From Viola odorata (lineage: Eukaryota > Streptophyta > Magnoliopsida > Malpighiales > Violaceae), in assembly GCA_963691705.1 (NCBI GenBank), contig OY829537.1, positions 40,055,514 to 40,119,513 of the forward strand: a DNA stretch of 64,000 nt, given 5' to 3'. A program made the translations under genes and the position numbers. Positions within the stretch are counted from its first letter, which is position 1. Every line of letters starts with the position of its first letter. The notes under the pieces were generated by a model. That model made no database searches. It was given only the letters and a program-made list of their open reading frames with translations, and was not told the DNA's origin. Shown in pieces: positions 1 through 9,787 of this stretch.

Positions 1-377
1 TACTGATACAGAAAGGTAAAGGAATCCGGGTGAGGCTATCGCCGTCACGGACGCTGATGCAGAAATGTAAAGGTACTCAGGCGCGGCTATCGCAGTCACG
101 GACGCTGATGCAGAAATATAAAGGTATCCGGGCGAGGCTGTCGCAGTCACGGATACTGATACAGAAATGTAAAGGTATCCGGGCAAGACTTTCGCAGTCA
201 CGGACGCTGATGCAGAAATGTAAAAGTATCCGGGCGAGGCTGTCGCAGTCACTGATACTGATACAGAAAGGTAAAGGAATCCGGGTGAGGCTATCGCCGT
301 CACGGACGCTGATGCAGAAATGTAAAGGTACTCAGGCGCGGTTATCGCAGTCACGGACGCTGATGCAGAAATGTAAA
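1..377 (+). repeat. Left-edge segment before the first short monomer
   Basis: It holds 20 bp of a truncated monomer and seven full monomers of types H, A, C, L and G. The G-H pair occurs twice, 255 bp apart (five monomers). The segment is equivalent to 31823-32199 in the second macro-copy. No other content is visible. Confidence 0.9.
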
Positions 378-427
378 GGTATCCGGGCGAGGCTAGCGCA
401 ATCACGGATCCTGATGAAGAAAATAAA
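378..427 (+). repeat. Type E short monomer (50 bp), first of the series
   Basis: This unit carries gctagcgcaatcacggatcc followed by tgatgaagaaaataaa. It is one base short because the usual aaatgtaaa end is replaced by aaaataaa. The change creates a BamHI site (GGATCC, 406-411), usually an NheI site (GCTAGC), and an AATAAA hexamer (422-427). Because 50 is not divisible by three, each E monomer shifts the reading frame of everything downstream. E monomers recur throughout the window and, with type F, define the HOR segments. A variant with gcaagcgcaatc starts at 10003, 13261, 40451, 43813 and 47175. At 4299, 7965 and 38566 the BamHI site is lost (ggatact). Confidence 0.95.
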
Positions 428-478
428 GGTATTCGGGCGAGGCTATCGCAGTCACGGACGCTGATGCAGAAATGTAAA
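428..478 (+). repeat. Representative basic monomer (type A)
   Basis: A typical 51-bp unit, differing from the consensus only by T at position 6. Main 51-bp subtypes are set apart by linked variants. Type B has tagtcacggatgctgatgtag and is usually followed by ggtattcagg. Type C has cacggatactgatacagaaa and usually ends agtaaa, followed by ggaatccggg. Type D has taggcacggatgctgatg. Type G has cactgatactgatacag. Type H has gccgtcacgg and is usually followed by ggtactcaggcgcgg. Type I has cacgtacgctg followed by ggtatctggg. Type L has ggcaagactttcg followed by agtatccggg. Because the variants recur in fixed order, the array is a higher-order repeat and not a random mix. Confidence 0.95.
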
Positions 479-937
479 GGTATCCGGGCGAGGCTATCGT
501 AGTCACGGATGCTGATGTAGAAATGTAAAGGTATTCAGGCGAGGCTATCGCAGTCACGTACGCTGATGCAGAAATGTAAAGGAATCCGGGCGAGGCTATC
601 GTAGTCACGGATACTGATACAGAAAAGTAAAGGAATCCGGGCGAGGCTATCGTAGGCACGGATGCTGATGTAGAAATGTAAAGGTATTCAGGCGAGGCTA
701 TCGCAGTCATGGACACTGATGCAGAAATGTAAAGGTATCCGGGCGAGGTTGTCGCAGTCACGGATACTGATACAGAAAAGTAAAGGAATCCGGGCGAGGC
801 TATCGCAGTCACGGACGCTGATGCAGAAATGTAAAGGAATCCGAGCGAGGCTATCGTAGTCACGGATACTGATACAGAAAAGTAAAGGAATCCGGGCGAG
901 GCTATCGTAGGCACGGATGCTGATGTAGAAATGCAAA

Positions 938-989
938 GGTATTCAGGGCGAGGCTGTCGCAGTCACTGATAGTGATACAGAAAAGTAAA
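938..989 (+). repeat. Type J long monomer (52 bp), first of the series
   Basis: A monomer with one extra base: ggtattcagg is followed by gcgaggctgtcgcagtcac and then tgatagtgatacag. Its starts are 938, 3382, 4604, 7048, 11530, 14788, 20338, 28024, 32760, 35204, 37649, 42334, 45696, 49058, 54400 and 58780. Each lies 154 bp before an E monomer. At 11530, 14788, 42334, 45696 and 49058 the extra base is followed by a change giving attcatggcg, a marker shared by the 3,258-bp and 3,362-bp HOR families. The next unit begins ggaacccggg and carries a SmaI site (CCCGGG); copies near 23.2, 23.9 and 57.25 kb read ggaaccctgg instead. Confidence 0.93.
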
Positions 990-1396
990 GGAACCCGGGT
1001 GAGGCTATCGCCGTCACGGACGCTGATGCAGAAATGTAAAGGTACTCAGGCGCGGCTATCGCAGTCACGGACGCTGATGCAGAAATGTAAAGGTATCCGG
1101 GCGAGGCTAGCGCAATCACGGATCCTGAGGAAGAAAATAAAGGTATTCGGGCGAGGCTATCGCAGTCACGGACGCTGATGCAGAAATGTAAAGGTATCCG
1201 GGCGAGGCTATCGTAGTCACGGATGCTGATGTAGAAATGTAAAGGTATTCAGGACAGGCTATCGCAGTCACGTACGCTGATGCAGAAATGTAAAGGTATC
1301 TGGGCGAGGCTGTCGCAGTCACGGATACTGATACAGAAATGTAAAGGTATCCGGGCGAGGCTTTGGCAGTCACGGACGCTGATGCAGAAATGTAAA

Positions 1397-1446
1397 GGTA
1401 TCCGGGCGAGGCTAGCGCAATCATGGATCTTGATGAAGAAAATAAA
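1397..1446 (+). repeat. Type F short monomer (50 bp), first of the series
   Basis: Type F resembles E but reads caatcatggatcttgatg, so it has the AATAAA end and GCTAGC but no BamHI site. It sits at fixed places: 305 bp after an E monomer (1092 to 1397, 3536 to 3841, 4758 to 5063 and so on) or 203 bp after one (2161 to 2364, 5827 to 6030 and so on). The second monomer after F opens with gatatccggg, giving an EcoRV site (GATATC, 1498-1503 here). F therefore marks the end of the 305-bp and 203-bp segments across the window. Confidence 0.93.
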
Positions 1447-2160
1447 TGTATCCGGGCGAGGCTATCGCAGTCACGGACAATGATGCAGAAATGTAAAGAT
1501 ATCCGGGCGAGGCTATCGTAGTCACGGATGCTGATGTAGAAATGTAAAGGTATTCAGGCGAGGCTATCGCAGTCACGGACGCTGATGCAGAAATGTAAAG
1601 GTATTCAGGCGAGGCTATCGCAGTCACGGACGCTGATGCAGAAATGTAAAGGTATCCGGGCGAGGCTGTCGCAGTCACGGATACTGATACAGAAATGTAA
1701 AGGTATCCGGGCGAGGCTATCGTAGTCACGGATACTGATACAGAAAAGTAAAGGAATCCGGGCGAGGCTATCGTAGGCACGGATGCTGATGTAGAAATGT
1801 AAAGGTATTCAGGCGAGGCTATCGCAGTCACGGACGCTGATGCAGAAATGTAAAGGTATTCAGGCGAGGCTATCGCAGTCACGGACGCTGAAGCAGAAAA
1901 GTAAAGGAATCCGGGAGAGGCTATCGCAGTCACGGACGCTGATGCAGAAATGTAAAGGAATCCGAGCGAGGCTATCGCAGTCACGGATACTGATACAGAA
2001 AAGTAAAGGAATCCGGGCGAGGCTATCTTAGTCACGGATACTGATACACAAAAGTAAAGGAATCCGGGCGAGGCTATCGTAGTCACGGATGCTGATGTTG
2101 AAATGTAAAGGTATTCAGTCGAGGCTATCGCAGTCACGGACGCTGATGCAGAAATGTAAA

Positions 2161-2210
2161 GGTATCCGGGCGAGGCTACCGCAATCACGGATCCTGATGA
2201 AGAAAATAAA
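2161..2210 (+). repeat. Type E2 short monomer (50 bp), first of the series
   Basis: A position-specific version of E in which gctagc is gctacc, so NheI is lost while BamHI is kept. It recurs at 2161, 5827, 8780, 12702, 15960, 21866, 29603, 33983, 36427, 39228, 50230, 55928 and 60257. In all but two cases (8780 and 39228) an F monomer follows exactly 203 bp later. The variant occupies one slot of the HOR, which supports slot-by-slot descent of the repeats. Confidence 0.9.
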
Positions 2211-4600
2211 GGTATTCGGGCGAGGCTATCGCAGTCACGTACGCTGATGCAGAAATGTAAAGGTATCTGGGCGAGGCTGTCGCAGTCACGGATACTGATA
2301 CAGAAATGTAAAGGTATCCAGGCGAGGCTTTCGCAGTCATGGACGTTGATGCAGAAATGTAAAGGTATCCGGGCGAGGCTAGCGCAATCATGGATCTTGA
2401 TGAAGAAAATAAAGGTATCCGGGCGAGGCTATCGCAGTCACGGACAATGATGCAGAAATGTAAAGATATCCGGGCGAGGCTATCGTAGTCACGGATGCTG
2501 ATGTAGAAATGTAAAGGTATTCAGGCGAGGCTATCGCAGTCACGGACGCTGATGCAGAAATGTAAAGGTATCCGGGCGAGGCTGTCGCAGTCACGGATAC
2601 TGATACAGAAATGTAAAGGTATCCGGGCAAGACTTTCGCAGTCACGGACGCTGATGCAGAAATGTAAAAGTATCCGGGCGAGGCTGTCGCAGTCACTGAT
2701 ACTGATACAGAAAAGTAAAGGAATCCGGGTGAGGCTATCGCCGTCACGGACGCTGATGCAGAAATGTAAAGGTACTCAGGCGCGGCTATCGCAGTCACGG
2801 ACGCTGATGCAGAAATGTAAAGGTATCCGGGCGAGGCTAGCGCAATCACGGATCCTGATGAAGAAAATAAAGGTATTCGGGCGAGGCTATCGCAGTCACG
2901 GACGCTGATGCAGAAATGTAAAGGTATCCGGGCGAGGCTATCGTAGTCACGGATGCTGATGTAGAAATGTAAAGGTATTCAGGCGAGGCTATCGCAGTCA
3001 CGTACGCTGATGCAGAAATGTCAAGGAATCCGGGCGAGGCTATCGTAGTCACGGATACTGATACAGAAAAGTAAAGGAATCCGGGCGAGGCTATCGTAGG
3101 CACGGATGCTGATGTAGAAATGTAAAGGTATTCAGGCGAGGCTATCGCAGTCACGGACGCTGATGCAGAAATGTAAAGGTATCCGGGCGAGGTTGTCGCA
3201 GTCACGGATACTGATACAGAAAAGTAAAGGAATCCGGGCGAGGCTATCGCAGTCACGGACGCTGATGCAGAAATGTAAAGGAATCCGAGCGAGGCTATCG
3301 TAGTCACGGATACTGATACAGAAAAGTAAAGGAATCCGGGCGAGGCTATCGTAGGCACGGATGCTGATGTAGAAATGTAAAGGTATTCAGGGCGAGGCTG
3401 TCGCAGTCACTGATAGTGATACAGAAAAGTAAAGGAACCCGGGTGAGGCTATCGCCGTCACGGACGCTGATGCAGAAATGTAAAGGTACTCAGGCGTGGC
3501 TATCGCAGTCACGGACGCTGATGCAGAAATGTAAAGGTATCCGGGCGAGGCTAGCGCAATCACGGATCCTGATGAAGAAAATAAAGGTATTCGGGCGAGG
3601 CTATCGCAGTCACGGACGCTGATGCAGAAATGTAAAGGTATCCGGGCGAGGCTATCGTAGTCACGGATGCTGATGTAGAAATGTAAAGGTATTCAGGACA
3701 GGCTATCGCAGTCACGCACGCTGATGCAGAAATGTAAAGGTATCTGGGCGAGGCTGTCGCAGTCACGGATACTGATACAGAAATGTAAAGGTATCCGGGC
3801 GAGGCTTTGGCAGTCACGGACGCTGATGCAGAAATGTAAAGGTATCCGGGCGAGGCTAGCGCAATCATGGATCTTGATGAAGAAAATAAAGGTATCCGGG
3901 CGAGGCTATCGCACTCACGGACAATGATGCAGAAATGTAAAGATATCCGGGCGAGGCTATCGTAGTCACGGATGCTGATGTAGAAATGTAAAGGTATTCA
4001 GGCGAGGCTATCGCAGTCACGGACGCTGATGCAGAAATGTAAAGGTATCCGGGCGAGGCTGTCGTAGTCACGGATACTGATACAGAAATGTAAAGGTATC
4101 CGGGCAAGACTTTCGCAGTCACGGACGCTGACGCAGAAATGTAAAAGTATCCGGGCGAGGCTGTCGCAGCCACTGATACTGATACAGAAAAGTAAAGGAA
4201 TCCGGGTGAGGCTATCGCCGTCACGGACGCTGATGCAGAAATGTAACGGTACTCAGGCGCGGCTATCGCAGTCACGGACGCTGATGCAGAAATGTAAAGG
4301 TATCCGGGCGAGGCTAGCGCAATCACGGATACTGATGAAGAAAATAAAGGTATTCGGGCGAGGCTATCGCAGTCACGGACGCTGATGCAGAAATGTAAAG
4401 GTATCCGGGCGAGGCTATCGTAGTCACGGATGCTGATGTAAAATTGTAAAGGTATTCAGGCGAGGCTATCGCAGTCACGTACGCTGATGCAGAAATGTAA
4501 AGGAATCCGGGCGAGGCTATCGTAGTCACGGATACTGATACAGAAAAGTAAAGGAATCCGGGCGAGGCTATCGTAGGCACGGATGCTGATGTAGAAATGT

Positions 4601-7600
4601 AAAGGTATTCAGGGCGAGGCTGTCGCAGTCACTGATAGTGATACAGAAAAGTAAAGGAACCCGGGTGAGGCTATCGCCGTCACGGACGCTGATGCAGAAA
4701 TGTAAAGGTACTCAGGCGCGGCTATCGCAGTCACGGACGCTGATGCAGAAATGTAAAGGTATCCGGGCGAGGCTAGCGCAATCACGGATCCTGAGGAAGA
4801 AAATAAAGGTATTCGGGCGAGGCTATCGCAGTCACGGACGCTGATGCAGAAATGTAAAGGTATCCGGGCGAGGCTATCGTAGTCACGGATGCTGATGTAG
4901 AAATGTAAAGGTATTCAGGACAGGCTATCGCAGTCACGTACGCTGATGCAGAAATGTAAAGGTATCTGGGCGAGGCTGTCGCAGTCACGGATACTGATAC
5001 AGAAATGTAAAGGTATCCGGGCGAGGCTTTGGCAGTCACGGACGCTGATGCAGAAATGTAAAGGTATCCGGGCGAGGCTAGCGCAATCATGGATCTTGAT
5101 GAAGAAAATAAATGTATCCGGGCGAGGCTATCGCAGTCACGGACAATGATGCAGAAATGTAAAGATATCCGGGCGAGGCTATCGTAGTCACGGATGCTGA
5201 TGTAGAAATGTAAAGGTATTCAGGCGAGGCTATCGCAGTCACGGACGCTGATGCAGAAATGTAAAGGTATTCAGGCGAGGCTATCGCAGTCACGGACGCT
5301 GATGCAGAAATGTAAAGGTATCCGGGCGAGGCTGTCGCAGTCACGGATACTGATACAGAAATGTAAAGGTATCCGGGCGAGGCTATCGTAGTCACGGATA
5401 CTGATACAGAAAAGTAAAGGAATCCGGGCGAGGCTATCGTAGGCACGGATGCTGATGTAGAAATGTAAAGGTATTCAGGCGAGGCTATCGCAGTCACGGA
5501 CGCTGATGCAGAAATGTAAAGGTATTCAGGCGAGGCTATCGCAGTCACGGACGCTGAAGCAGAAAAGTAAAGGAATCCGGGAGAGGCTATCGCAGTCACG
5601 GACGCTGATGCAGAAATGTAAAGGAATCCGAGCGAGGCTATCGCAGTCACGGATACTGATACAGAAAAGTAAAGGAATCCGGGCGAGGCTATCTTAGTCA
5701 CGGATACTGATACACAAAAGTAAAGGAATCCGGGCGAGGCTATCGTAGTCACGGATGCTGATGTTGAAATGTAAAGGTATTCAGTCGAGGCTATCGCAGT
5801 CACGGACGCTGATGCAGAAATGTAAAGGTATCCGGGCGAGGCTACCGCAATCACGGATCCTGATGAAGAAAATAAAGGTATTCGGGCGAGGCTATCGCAG
5901 TCACGTACGCTGATGCAGAAATGTAAAGGTATCTGGGCGAGGCTGTCGCAGTCACGGATACTGATACAGAAATGTAAAGGTATCCAGGCGAGGCTTTCGC
6001 AGTCATGGACGTTGATGCAGAAATGTAAAGGTATCCGGGCGAGGCTAGCGCAATCATGGATCTTGATGAAGAAAATAAAGGTATCCGGGCGAGGCTATCG
6101 CAGTCACGGACAATGATGCAGAAATGTAAAGATATCCGGGCGAGGCTATCGTAGTCACGGATGCTGATGTAGAAATGTAAAGGTATTCAGGCGAGGCTAT
6201 CGCAGTCACGGACGCTGATGCAGAAATGTAAAGGTATCCGGGCGAGGCTGTCGCAGTCACGGATACTGATACAGAAATGTAAAGGTATCCGGGCAAGACT
6301 TTCGCAGTCACGGACGCTGATGCAGAAATGTAAAAGTATCCGGGCGAGGCTGTCGCAGTCACTGATACTGATACAGAAAAGTAAAGGAATCCGGGTGAGG
6401 CTATCGCCGTCACGGACGCTGATGCAGAAATGTAAAGGTACTCAGGCGCGGCTATCGCAGTCACGGACGCTGATGCAGAAATGTAAAGGTATCCGGGCGA
6501 GGCTAGCGCAATCACGGATCCTGATGAAGAAAATAAAGGTATTCGGGCGAGGCTATCGCAGTCACGGACGCTGATGCAGAAATGTAAAGGTATCCGGGCG
6601 AGGCTATCGTAGTCACGGATGCTGATGTAGAAATGTAAAGGTATTCAGGCGAGGCTATCGCAGTCACGTACGCTGATGCAGAAATGTCAAGGAATCCGGG
6701 CGAGGCTATCGTAGTCACGGATACTGATACAGAAAAGTAAAGGAATCCGGGCGAGGCTATCGTAGGCACGGATGCTGATGTAGAAATGTAAAGGTATTCA
6801 GGCGAGGCTATCGCAGTCACGGACGCTGATGCAGAAATGTAAAGGTATCCGGGCGAGGTTGTCGCAGTCACGGATACTGATACAGAAAAGTAAAGGAATC
6901 CGGGCGAGGCTATCGCAGTCACGGACGCTGATGCAGAAATGTAAAGGAATCCGAGCGAGGCTATCGTAGTCACGGATACTGATACAGAAAAGTAAAGGAA
7001 TCCGGGCGAGGCTATCGTAGGCACGGATGCTGATGTAGAAATGTAAAGGTATTCAGGGCGAGGCTGTCGCAGTCACTGATAGTGATACAGAAAAGTAAAG
7101 GAACCCGGGTGAGGCTATCGCCGTCACGGACGCTGATGCAGAAATGTAAAGGTACTCAGGCGTGGCTATCGCAGTCACGGACGCTGATGCAGAAATGTAA
7201 AGGTATCCGGGCGAGGCTAGCGCAATCACGGATCCTGATGAAGAAAATAAAGGTATTCGGGCGAGGCTATCGCAGTCACGGACGCTGATGCAGAAATGTA
7301 AAGGTATCCGGGCGAGGCTATCGTAGTCACGGATGCTGATGTAGAAATGTAAAGGTATTCAGGACAGGCTATCGCAGTCACGCACGCTGATGCAGAAATG
7401 TAAAGGTATCTGGGCGAGGCTGTCGCAGTCACGGATACTGATACAGAAATGTAAAGGTATCCGGGCGAGGCTTTGGCAGTCACGGACGCTGATGCAGAAA
7501 TGTAAAGGTATCCGGGCGAGGCTAGCGCAATCATGGATCTTGATGAAGAAAATAAAGGTATCCGGGCGAGGCTATCGCACTCACGGACAATGATGCAGAA

Positions 7601-8266
7601 ATGTAAAGATATCCGGGCGAGGCTATCGTAGTCACGGATGCTGATGTAGAAATGTAAAGGTATTCAGGCGAGGCTATCGCAGTCACGGACGCTGATGCAG
7701 AAATGTAAAGGTATCCGGGCGAGGCTGTCGTAGTCACGGATACTGATACAGAAATGTAAAGGTATCCGGGCAAGACTTTCGCAGTCACGGACGCTGACGC
7801 AGAAATGTAAAAGTATCCGGGCGAGGCTGTCGCAGCCACTGATACTGATACAGAAAAGTAAAGGAATCCGGGTGAGGCTATCGCCGTCACGGACGCTGAT
7901 GCAGAAATGTAACGGTACTCAGGCGCGGCTATCGCAGTCACGGACGCTGATGCAGAAATGTAAAGGTATCCGGGCGAGGCTAGCGCAATCACGGATACTG
8001 ATGAAGAAAATAAAGGTATTCGGGCGAGGCTATCGCAGTCACGGACGCTGATGCAGAAATGTAAAGGTATCCGGGCGAGGCTATCGTAGTCACGGATGCT
8101 GATGTAAAATTGTAAAGGTATTCAGGCGAGGCTATCGCAGTCACGTACGCTGATGCAGAAATGTAAAGGAATCCGGGCGAGGCTATCGTAGTCACGGATA
8201 CTGATACAGAAAAGTAAAGGAATCCGGGCGAGGCTATCGTAGGCACGGATGCTGATGTAGAAATGT
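4601..8266 (+). repeat. 72-monomer HOR, 3,666 bp, copy 2 of 2
   Basis: Short monomers start at 4758, 5063, 5827, 6030, 6488, 7202, 7507 and 7965, each exactly 3,666 bp after its partner in copy 1. Rare private changes are shared, such as gatcctgagg in the first E, ggcgtggc near 3490/7160, the aaattg end near 4443/8109 and taacgg near 4247/7913. Identity continues to 8279 and then breaks. This is consistent with one recent unequal exchange or with an assembly duplication. Confidence 0.9.
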
Positions 8267-8422
8267 AAAGGTATTCAGGCGAGGCTATCGCAGTCACGTA
8301 CGCTGATGCAGAAATGTAAAGGAATCCGGGCGAGGCTATCGTAGTCACGGATACTGATACAGAAAAGTAAAGGAATCCGGGCGAGGCTATCGTAGGCACG
8401 GATGCTGATGTAGAAATGTAAA
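8117..8422 (+). repeat. 153-bp (three-monomer) tandem pair
   Basis: Monomers at 8117, 8168 and 8219 are followed by the same three kinds at 8270, 8321 and 8372. The corresponding place in the second macro-copy (38.7-38.9 kb) has only one set, which accounts for the change in offset from +30601 to +30448. A gain here or a loss there are both possible. Confidence 0.85.
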
Positions 8423-9787
8423 GGTATTCAGGCGAGGCTATCGCAGTCACGGACGCTGATGCAGAAATGTAAAAGTATCCGGGCGAGGTTGTCGCAGTCA
8501 CGGATACAGATACAGAAAAGTAAAGGAATCCGGGAGAGGCTATCGCAGTCACGGACGCTGATGCAGAAATGTAAAGGAATCCGAGCGAGGCTATCGTAGT
8601 CACGGATACTGATACAGAAAAGTAAAGGAATCCGGGCGAGGCTATCGTAGTCACGGATACTGATACACAAAAGTAAAGGAATCCGGGCGAGGCTATCGTA
8701 GTCACGGATGCTGATGTAGAAATGTAAAGGTATTCAGTCGAGGCTATCGCAGTCACGGACGCTGATGCAGAAATGTAAAGGTATCCGGGCGAGGCTACCG
8801 CAATCACGGATCCTGATGAAGAAAATAAAGGTATTCGGGCGAGGCTATCGCAGTCACGTACGCTGATGCAGAAATGTAAAGGTATCTGGGCGAGGCTGTC
8901 GCAGTCACGGATACTGATACAGAAATGTAAAGGTATCCAGGCGAGGCTTTCGCAGTCACGGACGCTGATGCAGAAATGTAAAGGTATCCGGGCGAGGCTG
9001 TCGCAGTCACGGATACTGATACAGAAAAGTAAAGGAATCCGGGTGAGGCTATCGTAGGCACGGATGCTGATGTAGAAATGTAAAGGTATTCAGGCGAGGC
9101 TATCGCAGTCACGGACGCTGATGCAGAAATGTAAAGGTATCCGGGCGAGGTTGTCGCAGTCACGGATACTGATACAGAAAAGTAAAGGAATCCGGGCGAG
9201 GCTATCGTAGTCACGGATACTGATACACAAAAGTAAAGGAATCCGGGCGAGGCTATCGTAGTCACGGATGCTGATGTAGAAATGTAAAGGTATTCAGTCG
9301 AGGCTATCGCAGTCACGGACGCTGATGCAGAAATGTAAAGGTATCCGGGCGAGGCTGTTGCAGTCACGGATACTGATACAGAAAAGTAAAGGAATCCGGG
9401 CGAGGCTATCGCAGTCACGGACGCTGATGCAGAAATGTAAAGGTATCCGGGCGAGGCTGTCGTAGTCACGGATACTGATACAGAAAAGTAAAGGTATCTA
9501 GGCGAGGCTGTCTCAGTCACGGATACTGATACAGAAAAGTAAAGTAATCCGGGCGAGGCTATCGCAGTCACGGAAGCTGATGCAGAAAAGTAAAGGTATC
9601 CGGGCGAGCCTATCGCAGTCATGGACTCTGATGCAGAAATGTAAAGGAATCCGAGCGAGGCTATCGTAGTCACGGATACTGATACAGAAAAGTAAAGGAA
9701 TCCGGGCGAGGCTATCGTAGTCACGGATGCTGATGTAGAAATGTAAAGGTATTCAGGCGAGGCTATCGCAGTCACGAACGCTGATGC
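8267..9787 (+). repeat. Mixed HOR lead-in with long E-free segment
   Basis: It contains E2 at 8780 and then no short monomer until 10003, a gap of 1,223 bp (24 monomers). The gap is rich in C-type monomers plus rare forms: gatactgatacacaaaag, gttgcagtcacgg, gtctcagtcacgg, cggaagctgatg and cgagcctatcgcagtcatgg. The same series recurs near 39.2-40.2, 42.8-43.6 and 46.2-46.9 kb and, with small changes, at 18.4-19.2, 30.0-30.9, 52.5-53.3, 57.4-58.1 and 62.7-63.6 kb. Confidence 0.88.

Larger units (their letters stand above)
378..2821 (+). repeat. 48-monomer HOR unit, 2,444 bp
   Basis: Short monomers start at 378 (E), 1092 (E), 1397 (F), 2161 (E2) and 2364 (F), and the next unit opens with E at 2822. 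The segments are 714, 305, 764, 203 and 458 bp, totalling 2,444 bp or 48 monomers. The 714-bp segment contains the 52-bp J monomer at 938. The same arrangement occurs twice more at 32200-34643 and 34644-37087. It is the simplest HOR form in the window, and I treat it as the reference arrangement. Confidence 0.9.
935..4600 (+). repeat. 72-monomer HOR, 3,666 bp, copy 1 of 2
   Basis: It is repeated directly after itself at a spacing of 3,666 bp. Short monomers start at 1092, 1397, 2161, 2364, 2822, 3536, 3841 and 4299, and J monomers at 938 and 3382. Eight 50-mers and two 52-mers explain why the period is 72 x 51 minus 6. The left edge is set by a base difference at 934 versus 4600 (C against T). 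All translated frames compared between the two copies are identical. It overlaps the 2,444-bp unit because it equals that unit plus 1,222 bp. Confidence 0.9.

Noticed and set aside
7986..8810. Minus-strand open frames overlapping by four bases (GTGA/ATGA), like a translationally coupled operon
   Set aside because: The overlap arises in every E/F monomer because the one-base deletion places a TGA next to a GTG or ATG. It repeats at each short monomer and carries no gene information.
9000..9050. Hairpin between gtatcc and ggatac around a 21-base loop, where C follows ggtatcc
   Set aside because: A six-base stem with a long loop is marginal, and only some monomer pairs can form it.
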